Source: Mesaphorura yosii (lineage: Eukaryota > Arthropoda > Collembola > Poduromorpha > Tullbergiidae). Taken from it: a stretch of DNA of 64,000 nucleotides. The notes beneath the pieces are model-generated. The model was given only the letters and a program-made list of their open reading frames with translations. It was not told the DNA's origin and made no database searches. The stretch spans positions 33,124 to 97,123 of the forward strand of contig WIXG01000299.1 of assembly GCA_009869945.1 (NCBI GenBank), read 5' to 3'. Positions 10,334 to 22,251 of the stretch are shown piece by piece. The position numbers and the translations under genes are program-made. The first letter of the stretch is position 1. Each line of letters starts with the position of its first letter.

Positions 10334-13300
10334 ATGGAGGCGCCCTGCTTGGCTCACGTAAGTATAGTTCGAACTTGAACTTCAGCTTGGGGCTTGATTA
10401 AGCGATTAGCACACTCAAGTTACCAGTAATTCGGTCTGGTCTTAGAAATTTGAGCGGCTGCAAACCACATCGGATGGCCCACGTCCAGAAATCCGTCCAA
10501 ATCTCCTCCGTGAGGGTGAAGTGAGCCCTTTCAAGATCTGCGTCACGATTCTGCTCCGAGAGCACTACAGTCTCCAGCAAACCATTCAACGCCCCCCTGA
10601 ACAACGAATTGCCGCCCTTCGCTGCCTGCATGACCTCGTCTCCATACCCGATCTCACATTTCGACAGTTTAAGCAGACGATGCGTGACCCTGGGCATTGC
10701 CTCCGTACCGAAGTAGTCCAAAGCGTGCTGTGCATTCTTCAGGAGCTAGATCGGAATAATATCGGATTCCTCCACGATTTCGCAAACACCATGATCGAGA
10801 TTAGCGAGTCTTCGTCGTCTGTAACAATCCTGAAGAAGAAAATCGGGAAGAACGGAGTCTTTGGTCGATTCGTGCGGGTAGTCCTGATGAGCATCCGTAA
10901 AATGAGCTACGCCCAGATAACGCATACGTATCGCGAGCTTTGTTTGTACGTCGGGCTTGTGTACAAGGTAGAGGAGAACGATAACGAGAAGGCACCAGCA
11001 ACAGCCGTAGTTGTTGATGCCGATATGAAGCCCGCGCCCGCACTGTCACTGGCGATCGCGACGAAGGAAGTGGTCACAATGGAGCAAGACGGTGAACCGA
11101 CGACGATCATGGAGACGGAGAGCGTGGACGACGAGTGTGCGATGCTGGAGCAGACGCTGAGTGATACGCAAATCAGTGACGAAGACGACGAAGAAACAGA
11201 AGTCAGTGAAAGCGAAAGTGGGAGCGGTTCGGACATGTCCGTCTCGCAATTGGAAACTCCTCCTCCGTCAAAACTCGTCTTTCCCTCCGCCAGCACCAGT
11301 TCGGTCGGCTTGGGCGCAGAAGTCGAAGTCAAAACGATTCTCTCCACGCCCGCATCCATCACGAAGCCGATTGGGTTCATCTTCGATCGAATGGAGAAAA
11401 TGGTGCCTTACGACTCGTCGCTCACGTTTAACGTTCAGACTCTGGCTGCGCCAACCCCGAACAAGGAGACGACACCCAAGCACGGGCTGGATGCCTTCGA
11501 GGAAATGCGCAGAGCCCGTATCGAAAGGAGTGTGGCAGGATTGGGCGCGACGCTGAACTCGAATTTTGCGCAGCGGCTGGAAAGACTGAAGAACAGACCG
11601 CAGATTGAGGACGGGGACGGGGAGGACAGACTCCAACATCAGCGTAGCATTTACAACGATTCGACGGCCATGGACGTTGACGTTGATCAGCCGCCCGGGC
11701 CTGCGTCAGGTGACGGTGACCGCGGCGGTGGCGGTGAGCAGCGCAATGGCAAAGGCGATGGCATCAGGCTCAGGAAGACGAAGAGCGCTGTGAGCACGAA
11801 CCCAAAATGGTGGAGCCGAAAACTGGTCGAATCCACAATTAAAATGGTGACTCGCGACTTGGAATACGGCCTGGAACAAAGAAAGTACTCGGCAAGAGAA
11901 GTGTCGACATTTGTGGAGCACGCGAGGACGAATCCGAGCGCCAAAGTCCTGCTTCCACAATTGGTAAGCGAAAAAAACGTTCTAACCCTTGTGGGTTCTA
12001 AATTCAGCTGTGAGCTGAAGGTAATTTGCTTTCTTATGCCTCGTACAGCATTTTATGGATTACATGAGCAGCTTGGAGCTGAAGGACGTCAGTCGAGCCC
12101 ACGAAGCCCTCCGTACGTCGTTCGACCTCCGCATCAAGCCCACGACTTCGGAGCTCAGCAAAGCGATTCCTTACGCGTCTTACAACTTCGCGATGCTGTA
12201 CGACCGCCTGGGATACAAGAAAGACGCGAAAATGTTCCTGGAAGAGGCATTTCAGTCGGGGCACAGTTCGGCGGACGAAACGTGTCTTGAGTACTGTCAT
12301 AATCTTTGGTCGCAATTCGAAGGCGTCGGGTACAAGGATACTTTCCGCGCGGGCACGGGCACACGTGCGGGCGGAGGCACGTCAGCGGGAAAAGAGTCGG
12401 GCAAGGGAATTGCCAATCTTCAGACGGTTCGTGCTGTAGCAAATGTGTTGGAGAGACTCAGAAACGGAGGAAGCACGCAGCTGGAACTTCTGACTGTAAA
12501 GTTCATAAAGGATCAAATTCCTACATGCCACCTGCCTTCTATACTCGTTTGTTAATTATTGCATATTGCTGTTGCTGAATTCCCAGGATCTTTACAAATG
12601 CGTGCCGACTGCGCCGGGCGGAGCGATCGTCGACGCTGCGGAGATGATGAACGGAGAGGCACTGCAGATGGAGGCTCTCATTTCGATTTACATGACGTTC
12701 GGCTGGTATCACGTAAGTTTTGCATTATGCTCTAAGGATAGCCGCCTTTTAGGCTTCTTACCCGATTTACCCGGCAATTTTTGACTCCAGTGGGCTCGAA
12801 GGGTCTGCAATTCCGTGCTGGAGCTCTCTGAAGACTTTGGATGGCCCGCGAGCACTTTCTGCTCCGCCCTCTGCGCACTGGGGCGCATCTGCCTGGTCGA
12901 GGGTCACATTGTGGAAGGTCGGAGGCTTTTTAAACACGGCGCAGGTGTGTTTGGTCCTCAGACGAACCCCGTCGGAGAGGCATTCAACAAGGAACACGCT
13001 CTCTTCCGGGCAGTCCACGCGTATTTAGCCGGCGAACCCCTGGAAGACGATTTGCTGGCCATCCTCGCCGCGTTTGACCCTGTCGAGTCTTTGTATTGGC
13101 TGGGGTACACGAAAATGCTGCAGTGTGACTTTGACGGAGCGCTGGCGACACTCCGCGAACTCTCACGCACGCTGGACGCCGCCAAAATCCCCGTCGTCGA
13201 CCTCAAAATCCGATGCCTGCTCCTTCAGGGAGAAATCTACTGCCTGATCGGCGCTCCGATGACGGCGATGCCTTTCCAGTACGACGCGCTGGAACTCGCC

Positions 13301-14104
13301 ACCCGTCTCAACTCGGATTACTTCATGATTCTGGCCAAAATCAACCTCGCTTGCGTGCAACACGCGTTGGGCCTCTACAACGAGGCGGCCCGCTCAATTC
13401 TTCCGGTTCCGGTGTCGCACTTCCTCTGCTCGGGCACTGGCTCGACGTGCTATCTCCGTGCAAGACTGAACATCCTCAACGCAAAGCTCTTCCTCGGGAT
13501 GGAGGCGCACGATCCGCTCGACCTGCACAGCACTCAGATGCTGGACCCGAGCAGCAAGCAGTCCCTCCGGCCGGAGTTGGCGACTTTCGTCATGCAGATC
13601 GCGCCCAAGCCTGAGCCTCAGCAGCCTGAGCCTCAGCGTGAGCCTGAGATGACTGAGACTGAGCCCACCGCACGGAGGTCAAGTTTTAGGCGGCCGAGCA
13701 CAAGCGGCGCTTCGACGGCTTCCGCTTCAAGCTCAAGTCCACGTCCGCCCCGTCGAAAGGAGGCGACCCGCCCCTTGCCAGTGCCAGCGACCGCGACCGT
13801 ATCGACGGCTTCGACGGTGTCGGGCCCGTCGTCGTCGCAGTCTTCAAAGCAGCCGCAGCCTGACGACGTGCAGCGATACAGAGACCGCCTGGCCTCTTCC
13901 GTGCTGGGCTCCTTGCAGGAGGCGGATAACATTTTCAGGCAGTGGCCCCCAAACTCTTACCGGAAGAAGGAAGTGCTCTACCTGCGCAGACTAGTGCTCC
14001 TCGAACTCCAACCTCACCGCGTGGACGACATTCGGCGGCTGCAGTCGGAATTCGACGCGATCGAAACGTATTTGCCTTGGGATCCGAAGACATGCGTGAT
14101 GTAG
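10334..14104 (+). CDS. ANAPC5: Anaphase-promoting complex subunit 5
   Basis: Five exons (10334-10357, 10446-11963, 12049-12495, 12587-12712, 12791-14104) give about 1142 aa. APC5 is a TPR scaffold of the APC/C ubiquitin ligase that drives mitotic exit. Matching segments in order are: SPFKICVTILL (the 'TPYKIAVLVLL' start of APC5), the GRFVRVVLMSIRKMSYAQI helix, then TPR-like YASYNFAMLYDRLGYKKDAKMFLEEA with CLEYCHNLW, and further TPR helices in the last exon. The protein is much longer than the vertebrate one (about 755 aa). The extra length lies in acidic/Ser-rich low-complexity inserts (residues about 165-450) and a Pro/Ser/Thr-rich insert near the C-terminus. AATAAA at 14128 and 14153. Confidence 0.82.
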
Positions 14105-14607
14105 CTTAGATGTAGATTTAGTCATTTAATAAATTCTCATTGGTAGGAATTAAATAAACATTCACATTTCACATGATTTTTATTCAAATTCTATTTCTTC
14201 CCACTACTTTGTTACGATTTTACGTTTATTTATAGTTCAGTACAAATAGGATTTAGCATTTAGCATAATAATGTTGTAATTCAACATGAGATTTAAGTTG
14301 TAAACTGCAAAAAGGTGGTAAAGGTAAATTTATTAATAAATGGAAAATAATTGCTAATGAACAAAAGATTCGACCGTCCATCGACTCTCGAGTCACAACC
14401 TTTAACAATAATAAATATTGATTTTTAATAATATTACGAAGAAACTGCTACACTGAGTACGGAAACACTGAAACACGTTAAAGTCGAACGTAATCAACTT
14501 AACTGACGTAATAATAATAATTATTAATGAAGATGCGTGGTTAGCGTTATAAATAATAATTAGAAAAAGAGCTCAATTACTTAATCTACATTAAATAAGT
14601 TTAAGTA

Positions 14608-15684
14608 TTAAACTTTCTTGGTACTGCCTTTGGCTTTGGGTTTGGTCGTGGCAGGCGCTGACGTACTGCTGGCGCTTGTGCCGTTGGTCACCGATTTCGA
14701 GCTCGACGGGCCGCCCGCCGATGTTGAACCAGGCGGGGGCGCAGGCGCGACTGCTGCTGGAACTACACCAAGCTCGTGTTCAATCAATTTCGCAAACTTG
14801 ATCTGCAAACTTCTGTAGTTGAGTTTCTCCGATTTGAGATTATCGTTAATCACCTTCATATAAAAGTCTACATTTTCCTTGAATATACTCCTCATCTTCT
14901 CCTTCAGCAGCTGAGGCATGTTGACCGCGTCCGCATACCTGCTTGGCGTCTCCATCATGCCAAGCACCGCCACGCGCAGCGTCTCGAAACGAATATTGTC
15001 CGTGTACTCTTCGCTCATGGACTGGTAAATCGCGGAGCCCTCCTGCCCTTCGTATGCGGGTTCATTGAAGAATGGCGACCGGTTCATGATGGACTGGATC
15101 GAGAGGAGCACGCTCTTGACCGAAAGCGCTGCGGTCCACGAAGGGCCAGGCCACGTGCCCAGAATGGACAGGCACACCTTGCCAGAGTTGTACAGATTCG
15201 GATTGAAGCGCACCTTCCCGTTCCCCGTCGTCATAAGCCTCACTCGAGGAGGCTCCCACGGGTAGTTTGATGGAATGCGGATAAAAAAGTAGAAGAAACC
15301 TTTCTCGTACGGAGTTTCACGTGGACCAATGACGAGTGCGTGCATGACCGTTGTAATGGAGTCGTCCAGGGCCAAGTAGATGCCGTCGACGGGATCACGC
15401 ATGCAGTCATTCATCTCGACGTTGATTCGGCGTACCGCAGTCTCGGTCGGGTACTCCTTGTCAGGGTCGACGGGGTCCCATTTTACGTGCAAGAATGCGA
15501 TGGGGTCTATCAGCGCACCGGCTGCGGCTGCTGCTCCGCCAGGGCCAGGAGTGCCTGCAGTGCTGGAGGGGGCGCTGCTGCTCTTGGTGGTGCCTGCAGC
15601 GGAAGCGAGCTCGGAGGCAGAGTCAGGACTCGATGAGGAGGACGATGGACCCGAGGCTGGTGGTGGTGGATTCTCGGCCTCCAT
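14608..15684 (-). CDS. UBE2Z: Ubiquitin-conjugating enzyme E2 Z
   Basis: An intronless frame of 358 aa. The UBC fold runs from about residue 75, with the conserved IRIPSNYPWEPPRVRLMTTGNGKVRFNPNLY region and the active-site cysteine in SGKVCLSILGTWPG (C171), the signature of UBE2Z (USE1), which loads ubiquitin or a ubiquitin-like modifier from UBA6. LLSIQSIMNRSPFFNEPAYE matches the C-terminal extension of this E2 class. The N-terminus (1-60) and the last 55 residues are Ser/Ala/Gly/Pro-rich and likely disordered. The gene faces MED6 head to head across about 680 bp. Confidence 0.92.
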   Translation of the reverse strand: MEAENPPPPASGPSSSSSSPDSASELASAAGTTKSSSAPSSTAGTPGPGGAAAAAGALIDPIAFLHVKWDPVDPDKEYPTETAVRRINVEMNDCMRDPVDGIYLALDDSITTVMHALVIGPRETPYEKGFFYFFIRIPSNYPWEPPRVRLMTTGNGKVRFNPNLYNSGKVCLSILGTWPGPSWTAALSVKSVLLSIQSIMNRSPFFNEPAYEGQEGSAIYQSMSEEYTDNIRFETLRVAVLGMMETPSRYADAVNMPQLLKEKMRSIFKENVDFYMKVINDNLKSEKLNYRSLQIKFAKLIEHELGVVPAAVAPAPPPGSTSAGGPSSSKSVTNGTSASSTSAPATTKPKAKGSTKKV

Positions 15685-16363
15685 GTCGATAAGTTCAAGT
15701 GCCAGTCAGTACCCAGTCGCCACGCCACCAATCCACAGGCTTCTGCTATTTCAACCGAGCAGTGCAGTGAATTAATTAAATAAATTAGGCATCGTTGTTT
15801 TTTATCCTCATGATTTAAATCACCTACCCTTGATTGTTTCGTGGATTCGCTGACATAAGTCAAGATCAAAGCGTTGTAATCGTAATCAGCAACATAATGA
15901 ATGCTGAATGGTGGCACAGTGCAATTAAATTCGATGGGAGTTCTTGAGATGGATTTCCAGCTTGAAGTTAATCCTTTTTACTTTACGTGGTCGTCGTCGT
16001 CGAGTGGTCGTGTTTCTTCGATTTCGTGTTCGTCATCTGACTCATCTGCTCTGCTTTGTAAATGAAGATTAGAAAAGTTCAAAGCAAACAGCAGGGAAGG
16101 AAGACAAGCTTTGCTGCTGGCTGGTTGGCAACTGCACTTGCAAGGTTTCATGCCGAAAGCTAAAAGGTTTTATTCACAAAATATACGAAGCATTATAAGA
16201 AAGGGAAACCCTGTGTCTCGGTTTGGTAGGAAACTTGAAGCCTGCGTGAAACGAGACGAAAACCCGACGAGTTAAATCTGTCTGGGATAATTTATCATTA
16301 TTCAGTGAATAGCATCAGATCACTGTGGATTTCATCGGCAGCCACCCGGAAACCCCCCTCCCG
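15685..16363. promoter_or_regulatory. Shared divergent promoter region of UBE2Z and MED6
   Basis: About 680 bp separates the two divergently transcribed start codons. No TATA box at a convincing position was seen, which suits two housekeeping genes. This is inferred from gene order. Confidence 0.35.
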
Positions 16364-17523
16364 ATGAATAAAGGTAAGAATTTCTCGCGCTTTGCTTTCA
16401 TGCGGATCCGGCGCTTTCAGTTGTTAAAATCAGTGATTATTTAATAATTTAATGATTTGGGTTGCAGAGAGCCTTCTCGGCATCTCCTGGCACGACACCG
16501 CCTGGATCCCGGTTCTCAACCCCGGCAATGTGCTCGACTACTTCTCAGAGCGGAGCAATATCTTTTACGATCGTACCTGCAACAATGAGATTGTCAAAAT
16601 GCAACGGCTGAGTCCTGACCAACTTGTGTAAGCAATGAAGGTTTGATTGATTGTGCCGTAATTTTCTGCAATTTCAAGTTTTATTGGTCTGTATTTTCTG
16701 TAATTTTGGTGCAGGAATATGACTGGCCTCGAGTACATTCTGCTTCATGTTCAGGAGCCAGTTTTGTACATAGTCCGAAAGCAGCACCGGCACTCGCCAA
16801 CCCAAGCCACTGCACTCGCCGATTACTACATTATCGCAGGGCGAGTTTATATGGCTCCTGATTTGGGGGCGGTGGTCAATTCTAGATTGGTCAGTCCTAA
16901 TGCGAACCTGAGGAAAGTAATTATGACTACGACCCTACCCAGCAAATGGTTCATTTTTGCAGTTGAATAGCATCAACCATCTTCAGTCCGCATTTGACGA
17001 ATGCCTCTCCTACACCCGTTACCATCCTTCCAAAGGGTACTGGTGGGATTTTAAGGACAACGAAGATCGGAGTAAAAGGTCCGAGAAGAAAGACGAAACG
17101 AGCTCCGCATTCCAGCGACAGCGGGTCGACATGCTGCTGAGTGAGATTTCAAAGAAGTTTCCGCTGCCACTGCGAGCGGTGCAGCAGCTTGCAATCCAGC
17201 AGTCCGATGCGCTGATAAGCAAGCCAGCATCCACGACGTCGAATAACGGCGGTAGGTTCCTAGTTTTCTTTTGCATTGTCCACGAAATTGTCGAAGCTGT
17301 AATTCTAATCTCGTTCTGACCTGTTCTGCCTCTGGCCTGATCAACAGATGAGACGATGGTGATCAAGACGGAGAAGGAAAATGATTCCAGCAAGCCGCAG
17401 TCTGGCGGGAATGCACCAGGTGACTCTGGAGCAGCGAGTTTGCCTCCTGTGGTCAATTCCTCAGGATTGCAGCAGCAGCAGAGGATGAAACCTCCGCTGG
17501 AGAAGAAGCCGAGGCTTAATTAA
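16364..17523 (+). CDS. MED6: Mediator complex subunit 6
   Basis: Five exons (16364-16373, 16468-16627, 16715-16889, 16963-17251, 17348-17523) give 269 aa. MED6 belongs to the Mediator head module, which links activators to RNA polymerase II. The hallmark segments are all present: [13 protein letters not shown] at the N-terminus, then [40 protein letters not shown] and [23 protein letters not shown]. The first coding exon is only ten bases. The C-terminus is low-complexity with a basic end (EKKPRLN), as in animal MED6. AATAAA at 17631. Confidence 0.95.
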
Positions 17524-18294
17524 GAAGAATACGGTTGGTATTGGTCAAAGCATTTAAATGTAATTCACTGTCACTGTTGTATTTCCCTGTTATTTATTGG
17601 TTACGCTGACATACATAACCATCATTTTGCAATAAAAAGTTACATTCAGGGTTCTTTTGATAAAAAAACTTGAAAGAAGTCTGACGAACTCGAAAACGTA
17701 TACAGTCGAAGTCAACGAATCTGAAACGAACTCATGGCATTTGTTACTTTTCCTTGCATGTTTTAAACGGAAAGAAGCTCACGTCGAACACGACAGTACA
17801 CAGAAAAGCTCGCTTCCAATTACAACTTTTTTAATTCATTGATTTACAATCCCATGACCGGAGATACAAAATATAATAATAATTATAGTAATTGAGTGCT
17901 TCAATTGCTTCCTTAATCAAATTAAAACTGCTAAGTCTCCAAGCTAATTTAAGGGTAAGACGTAAGACTAAATACTGGTTGAGATTCATATTTGATTCAC
18001 AACTTAGTTTCACACTAATTAATTATGAATTTGGGGTTTTAATTTCACGCTTCTGGAATTTCTTTGGTCTCCGCTCTGCCACTCCAGTTGTGTCTTATTC
18101 CTGGTCAAGATGCACATGTCGACGTCACCATTTCACTGAACTTTTGACGACGTGTTCTGGTTGATCAGCTTCCTGTCTGGAGCATAAGAGGTATGATAAA
18201 CTGATTGTAATTGTTAATTTATCATCGTGTCGCGTCGACACTCAGTTTCTGTATTCTTAATAGATACAAACTCCTGCATATTCTCTTCGCAAAA
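17524..18294. other. Intergenic region between MED6 and CFP1
   Basis: About 770 bp with the MED6 poly(A) signal at 17631 and AT-rich sequence. I see no gene or structured element in the remainder; the 3' part must hold the CFP1 promoter. Confidence 0.5.
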
Positions 18295-20391
18295 ATGTCC
18301 GGCTCCAAGAAAGACATCGCGAAGCAATTCGAACTCCCTGAGCGACAATCCAAGATCGCGTCTATCCTCAAGGAGTCTGAAGTGTACTGCATTTGCCGAT
18401 CAACTGATTCGACTAGTTTCATGATAGCATGCGACAACTGCGAAGAATGGTTTCACGGACACTGCGTCAATATAAACGAAGTGCAATCGAGGCAGGTTAA
18501 GCATTACTACTGCTCTCAATGCCGAAAGGAGAATCCGGGGCTGAAAATCGAGTACAAGAAACCCAAGGGCTCGAGTGCATCCCATGCCCCAGCTCACAAG
18601 GAGAAGGAAACGGTCAGGCAAGAACGAGAACCTCGTGAGCGCGACCCCGCAGCAGCAGCCAAGAGCGGAAGCAGTACAAAAAGGGGTCCGGGACGCCCAT
18701 GGAAGACGGCGGAGAAGAAAGCGGAGGTGGACCGAGACGACGAATACCAGCCTTACAGCAGCAGTCACAGCCACAGCAAAAGGCTGACACCCCGGAACGA
18801 AGTAGCAGAAGAGCCTCCGTTCGTTCCACCGCCACCTCGCTCAACTCGCCGGGGTCGACCGTCCAAAGATGATGCCGGGTTCGGTGCGGAGCTGAAAGGG
18901 CTCAGACAGTGCTATCAGCCAAAATGCAGAAAAGCTGCGCGCCCCAGCTCGAAGTACTGCAGCGACGAGTGTGGGCTCATTCTTGCTGCCACCCGCATGC
19001 AGCTCATTCTGCCGTCGCGTATTCAAGAATGGTCAGTGAAATCCGTCGCCGAAGAACACAACGACCGCGATCTGACCGAAATCAAGCGGAAATACGACGC
19101 CACGTACCAAATGATCAAAGACCTGCAGCTGAAGCGCGATAAACTCGACGAGCACATTGCAAAAGTGGAGAGGCTGCAATACGACCCCGAGCACGAAGAG
19201 GAGGAGGACGAAGAAGAGGGCACCGTGACATGCGTGAGTTGTGGGCGTGACGTACCGAGTCGAGACTCAGTCAAGCACATGGAAAAGTGCTACCACAAAT
19301 ACGAGAGTCAGATGTCTTTCGGCTCAAAGTTTGCGACGAGCGTCGAAGGCACACCGATCTTCTGCGACTTCTTCAACCAACAAAACAAGACTTACTGTAA
19401 GCGGCTGCGAGTGCTCTGCAACGAGCACACGAAGGAGCCAAAAATCAGCGATACGGCCATTTGTGGATGTCCAGCCGACAACGAAGTCAAGCCTGGCGGC
19501 CGATTCTGCCGAAATCTCAAGAAAATTTGCAGTAAACACTTCAGTTGGGAGAAACTGCGGCGTGGCGAGATTGACCAAGAGCGGGTGCGACAGTTTATGA
19601 AGATTGACGACCTGCTCGAGCAAGAACGTGTCGCCCTGCAATCGAAGCAGGATCGAGGCGGTGTCATGGGTCTTCTGCTCAACTCGACATACGACCACGA
19701 GCTGGATGCAAAGATGGCGGCAGAGGTCGAGGAACACAAACGCCAGAAGCAGGAGTACGAGGAACAAATGCGGCAGCGAGAAGAGAACGCGAGAAGAGTG
19801 CGTCAGGAGCAGGAGGCTGCGGCGGCCGCGCGGATGCGATACGAGCAGGAAATGATAAGAAGACGGGCGTTCGAAATGGAACGGGCAAAGGAAGCGCATC
19901 TCAAGCGAGAGGAGATGAAAATGAGACAGCAGATGCTCGATGCCCGGAAGGCGGCGGAGATGCACGCGAGCGCGGGCTCCAGTCAAAAACCGACGACGGC
20001 AACTTCAGCGTCAGCAGCAGGGAAATCAGTGAGCAGGCAACTCGTCGCGGCTGTTGCTGATAAGAAGAATGTCAACTACTCCTCATCGAGTGCGTCTGGC
20101 GGCTCGAGATCAGGCTCGTTCTCTGGCTCTGGCTCCGGCTCAGACAGCGGAAGCGGAGCGGCCAGCACCGAATCGGGCTCGGAGGACGAGCGGCCGATGG
20201 AAGTTGACGACGCAGACGAAGACGCGCGTGCAGGCTCCGACACTCCTCCAGCAAAAGACGAGGATCGTCCATGGCAAGACTCCTTCGTCCACCTGCCGTC
20301 GAAGAGGGAAAAGACGCGCAGGTCTTTTGATAGCGGCGACGGTGGCGGAGGGGCAGGCGAAATGACAGCGTCAAGATTGAGCAAGAAGTAA
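18295..20391 (+). CDS. CXXC1: CFP1/CXXC1-like subunit of SET1/COMPASS without a CXXC finger
   Basis: A single exon encodes 698 aa. The start (18295) precedes a PHD finger (residues about 31-77, YCICRS...CDNCEEWFH...CVNI...YYCSQC), the H3K4me3-reading module of CFP1/Spp1. From about 206 the CFP1-specific C-terminal zinc region follows without a break: CYQPKCRKAARPSSKYCSDEC, QLILPSRIQEW, CVSCGRDVPSRDSVKHMEKCYHKYESQMSFGS, FCDFFNQQNKTYCKRL, and the Set1-binding segment through WEKLRRGEID. Animal CFP1 normally carries a CXXC finger between these parts. Here residues 80-205 contain no cysteine cluster at all, but two AT-hook-like cores, KRGPGRPWK (129-137) and RRGRPSK (185-191). A C-terminal Arg/Glu coiled coil and Ser/Gly-rich tail are extra. 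AATAAA at 20438. Confidence 0.9.
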   Translation: MSGSKKDIAKQFELPERQSKIASILKESEVYCICRSTDSTSFMIACDNCEEWFHGHCVNINEVQSRQVKHYYCSQCRKENPGLKIEYKKPKGSSASHAPAHKEKETVRQEREPRERDPAAAAKSGSSTKRGPGRPWKTAEKKAEVDRDDEYQPYSSSHSHSKRLTPRNEVAEEPPFVPPPPRSTRRGRPSKDDAGFGAELKGLRQCYQPKCRKAARPSSKYCSDECGLILAATRMQLILPSRIQEWSVKSVAEEHNDRDLTEIKRKYDATYQMIKDLQLKRDKLDEHIAKVERLQYDPEHEEEEDEEEGTVTCVSCGRDVPSRDSVKHMEKCYHKYESQMSFGSKFATSVEGTPIFCDFFNQQNKTYCKRLRVLCNEHTKEPKISDTAICGCPADNEVKPGGRFCRNLKKICSKHFSWEKLRRGEIDQERVRQFMKIDDLLEQERVALQSKQDRGGVMGLLLNSTYDHELDAKMAAEVEEHKRQKQEYEEQMRQREENARRVRQEQEAAAAARMRYEQEMIRRRAFEMERAKEAHLKREEMKMRQQMLDARKAAEMHASAGSSQKPTTATSASAAGKSVSRQLVAAVADKKNVNYSSSSASGGSRSGSFSGSGSGSDSGSGAASTESGSEDERPMEVDDADEDARAGSDTPPAKDEDRPWQDSFVHLPSKREKTRRSFDSGDGGGGAGEMTASRLSKK

Positions 20392-20651
20392 TTTCAATTT
20401 CTTATCTTGTGTTAATTATAATTATGTTTCACGTGACAATAAAATACGTTATTATTCTTGAGATTCGTCGTTGTCACTCTTATTATTGGCATTTTAATTA
20501 CTGGTTGAGGCGACCGCAAACTTAACTTAAAACGGTCGAGCTCTTCTTCAAGCATGAAACCGCAGAGGAAAATCAATTCTGTAAATTAATCGGGCAGTCA
20601 GTTCCTTGAATTCGTTATTGTTCAGGCATTCTTCTTTGGCTGTACCCGAAA

Positions 20652-21139
20652 ATGACTGGCTCCGACGCGATCATTGGCAAGTGGCTGAAGGTGAGCGAGA
20701 GTGGGATCGCCGAGTACATGGCTGCTCTCCGCGCGAACGCTCCACCAAATGCACGCCTCGTCCTCGAGTGGCTCCGGGCCACGACGGGACACTGGATCCA
20801 AGTCATGCAGATCAACGAGCTGTCCCTGGGCCAAGTATTCAAGCTGGGAGAGCAGTACGACCACGAGTCATTCGATGGATCCATGGCGAAGGTAAAACAA
20901 TGCTGCCATTCGCAATTCTTCGAGACGCCTCGATTCTTTATTGATTGCAGAGCACAATCACCGTCGACGGTAACGTTATGACCCAGCTGCAGATTCATAA
21001 TGGAAATGAGATGCGAGTCGTTCGGGAGTTCAGTGGCGATAAGATGAGGACTCGCTTTACGCTGACTGGATCCGATGTGGAGGCGACAAACGACTTTGTT
21101 CGAGTTCAGAGGTGCGAGTATCAAACCGCGAGCTCATAA
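20652..21139 (+). CDS. Fatty-acid-binding protein family (FABP/lipocalin)
   Basis: Two exons (20652-20891, 20951-21139) give 142 aa, the usual size of an intracellular lipid-binding protein. It starts with IIGKWLKVSESGIAEYMAAL, the conserved FABP opening (GKWxLV..ENFxxYM). It ends with strands typical of the barrel (MRVVREFSGDKMRTRFTLTG... VRVQRCEY). There is no signal peptide, so it is cytosolic. The intron falls mid-barrel. The central part is less typical than in vertebrate FABPs, so ligand preference cannot be said. AATAAA at 21180 follows the stop by 41 bases. Confidence 0.8.
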
Positions 21140-21185
21140 TGCTCAAAATTCTAGCAATTTTTCGATGTCTGAATACAGAAATAAA

Positions 21186-22251
21186 TTGGTCAATGACTCA
21201 TGCAGTCATTTCACTGACAAATCTACAAATGGCAGTTTGTTCATGAGTAATAAGCACGAGTCTCATTTTATCAATTTTGCTGTCTTCTCTTCTTGGCTTG
21301 CTTGGGGCTGAAATGTCAACATCAACAAAGTGAGTCATCATCATCGTCATCTTTGTGCCAACATAACATAGCATAGCAGCATTAGCGCAAGGGTACCGGT
21401 ACCACAGAATATGAGATGGTAAATGATGAATGTGCATGTGGCCCGTTGCCTTGACCGCCCGGGCCGCCGTTCAGTGCACAGGTGATGATGACTAATCCTC
21501 GTGTACACGAACCATGAGCACATGTAGTCAACAGATTCACACAGGGATTTAGCACAAACAAGTCAGTAATAAGCGTGAATGTGATTACCGTCTGGTTTGG
21601 TTCAGGTTGTGGGAGTGAAGCAAAGTAATGACTGCGACGTCTAGTTCATCACTAAAGCTGGCTGCTGACGCTGAATAAGCAAAATTTGGCTCTACGCTAC
21701 TCTCTCCTACTTTACTGCTTGTACCGTGAGTAATTCAGGTTGAATAGGTTGGATTGTAGGATATTATCATTTAGTACTAAATTGGATGTGTTTACCGACA
21801 GATCACCTGGGTTTGCTGTTTCAGTATCTGCAGCTCGCAGGCTCGACCGGTGTGGTTGTTATATGCGAATTGCGAGTATTTTATTATTTAGCACGTATCT
21901 GGGACTGGCTGGCTCGATTCCTGATCACACAACCTTGCTTCCTCTTCATCATCATCACCTCGTCCGCCAAAGCTAAGCGTATATAAATGGTATGGAACAT
22001 TAATCTAATTCGCAATTCAGTTGCGCCAATTAGCAATTCACACTTGGGTAAACTCAGGGTGAATTTTAACGCACTGGACCTCATTCTCTTATCTTTTCAG
22101 CTCTCGTGATGCTGTGATGTGGAATTAGCATCGGAATCAGTATCCATATCAGTTACTCACACCACACACTTTGTATTGCTCAAGTATCCAGCAGCAGCTG
22201 GCGTAATCGCGTGAGTTTCAGTTGTTCCAGTGGCCTAGAAGAAAACGCGAG
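21186..22251. other. Intergenic region upstream of syntaxin
   Basis: About 1.07 kb. Frames here are short and unlike proteins. A TATA-like TATATAAATGG (about 21979) followed some 37 bases later by TTCAGTT is a possible core promoter for the syntaxin gene. A pyrimidine-rich TCTTTTCAG near 22092-22100 could be the acceptor of a 5' UTR intron. Otherwise nothing seen. Confidence 0.35.

Noticed and set aside
19324-19986. 220-codon antisense frame in CFP1
   Set aside because: It mirrors the Arg/Glu codons of the real coiled coil and has no independent domain or promoter.
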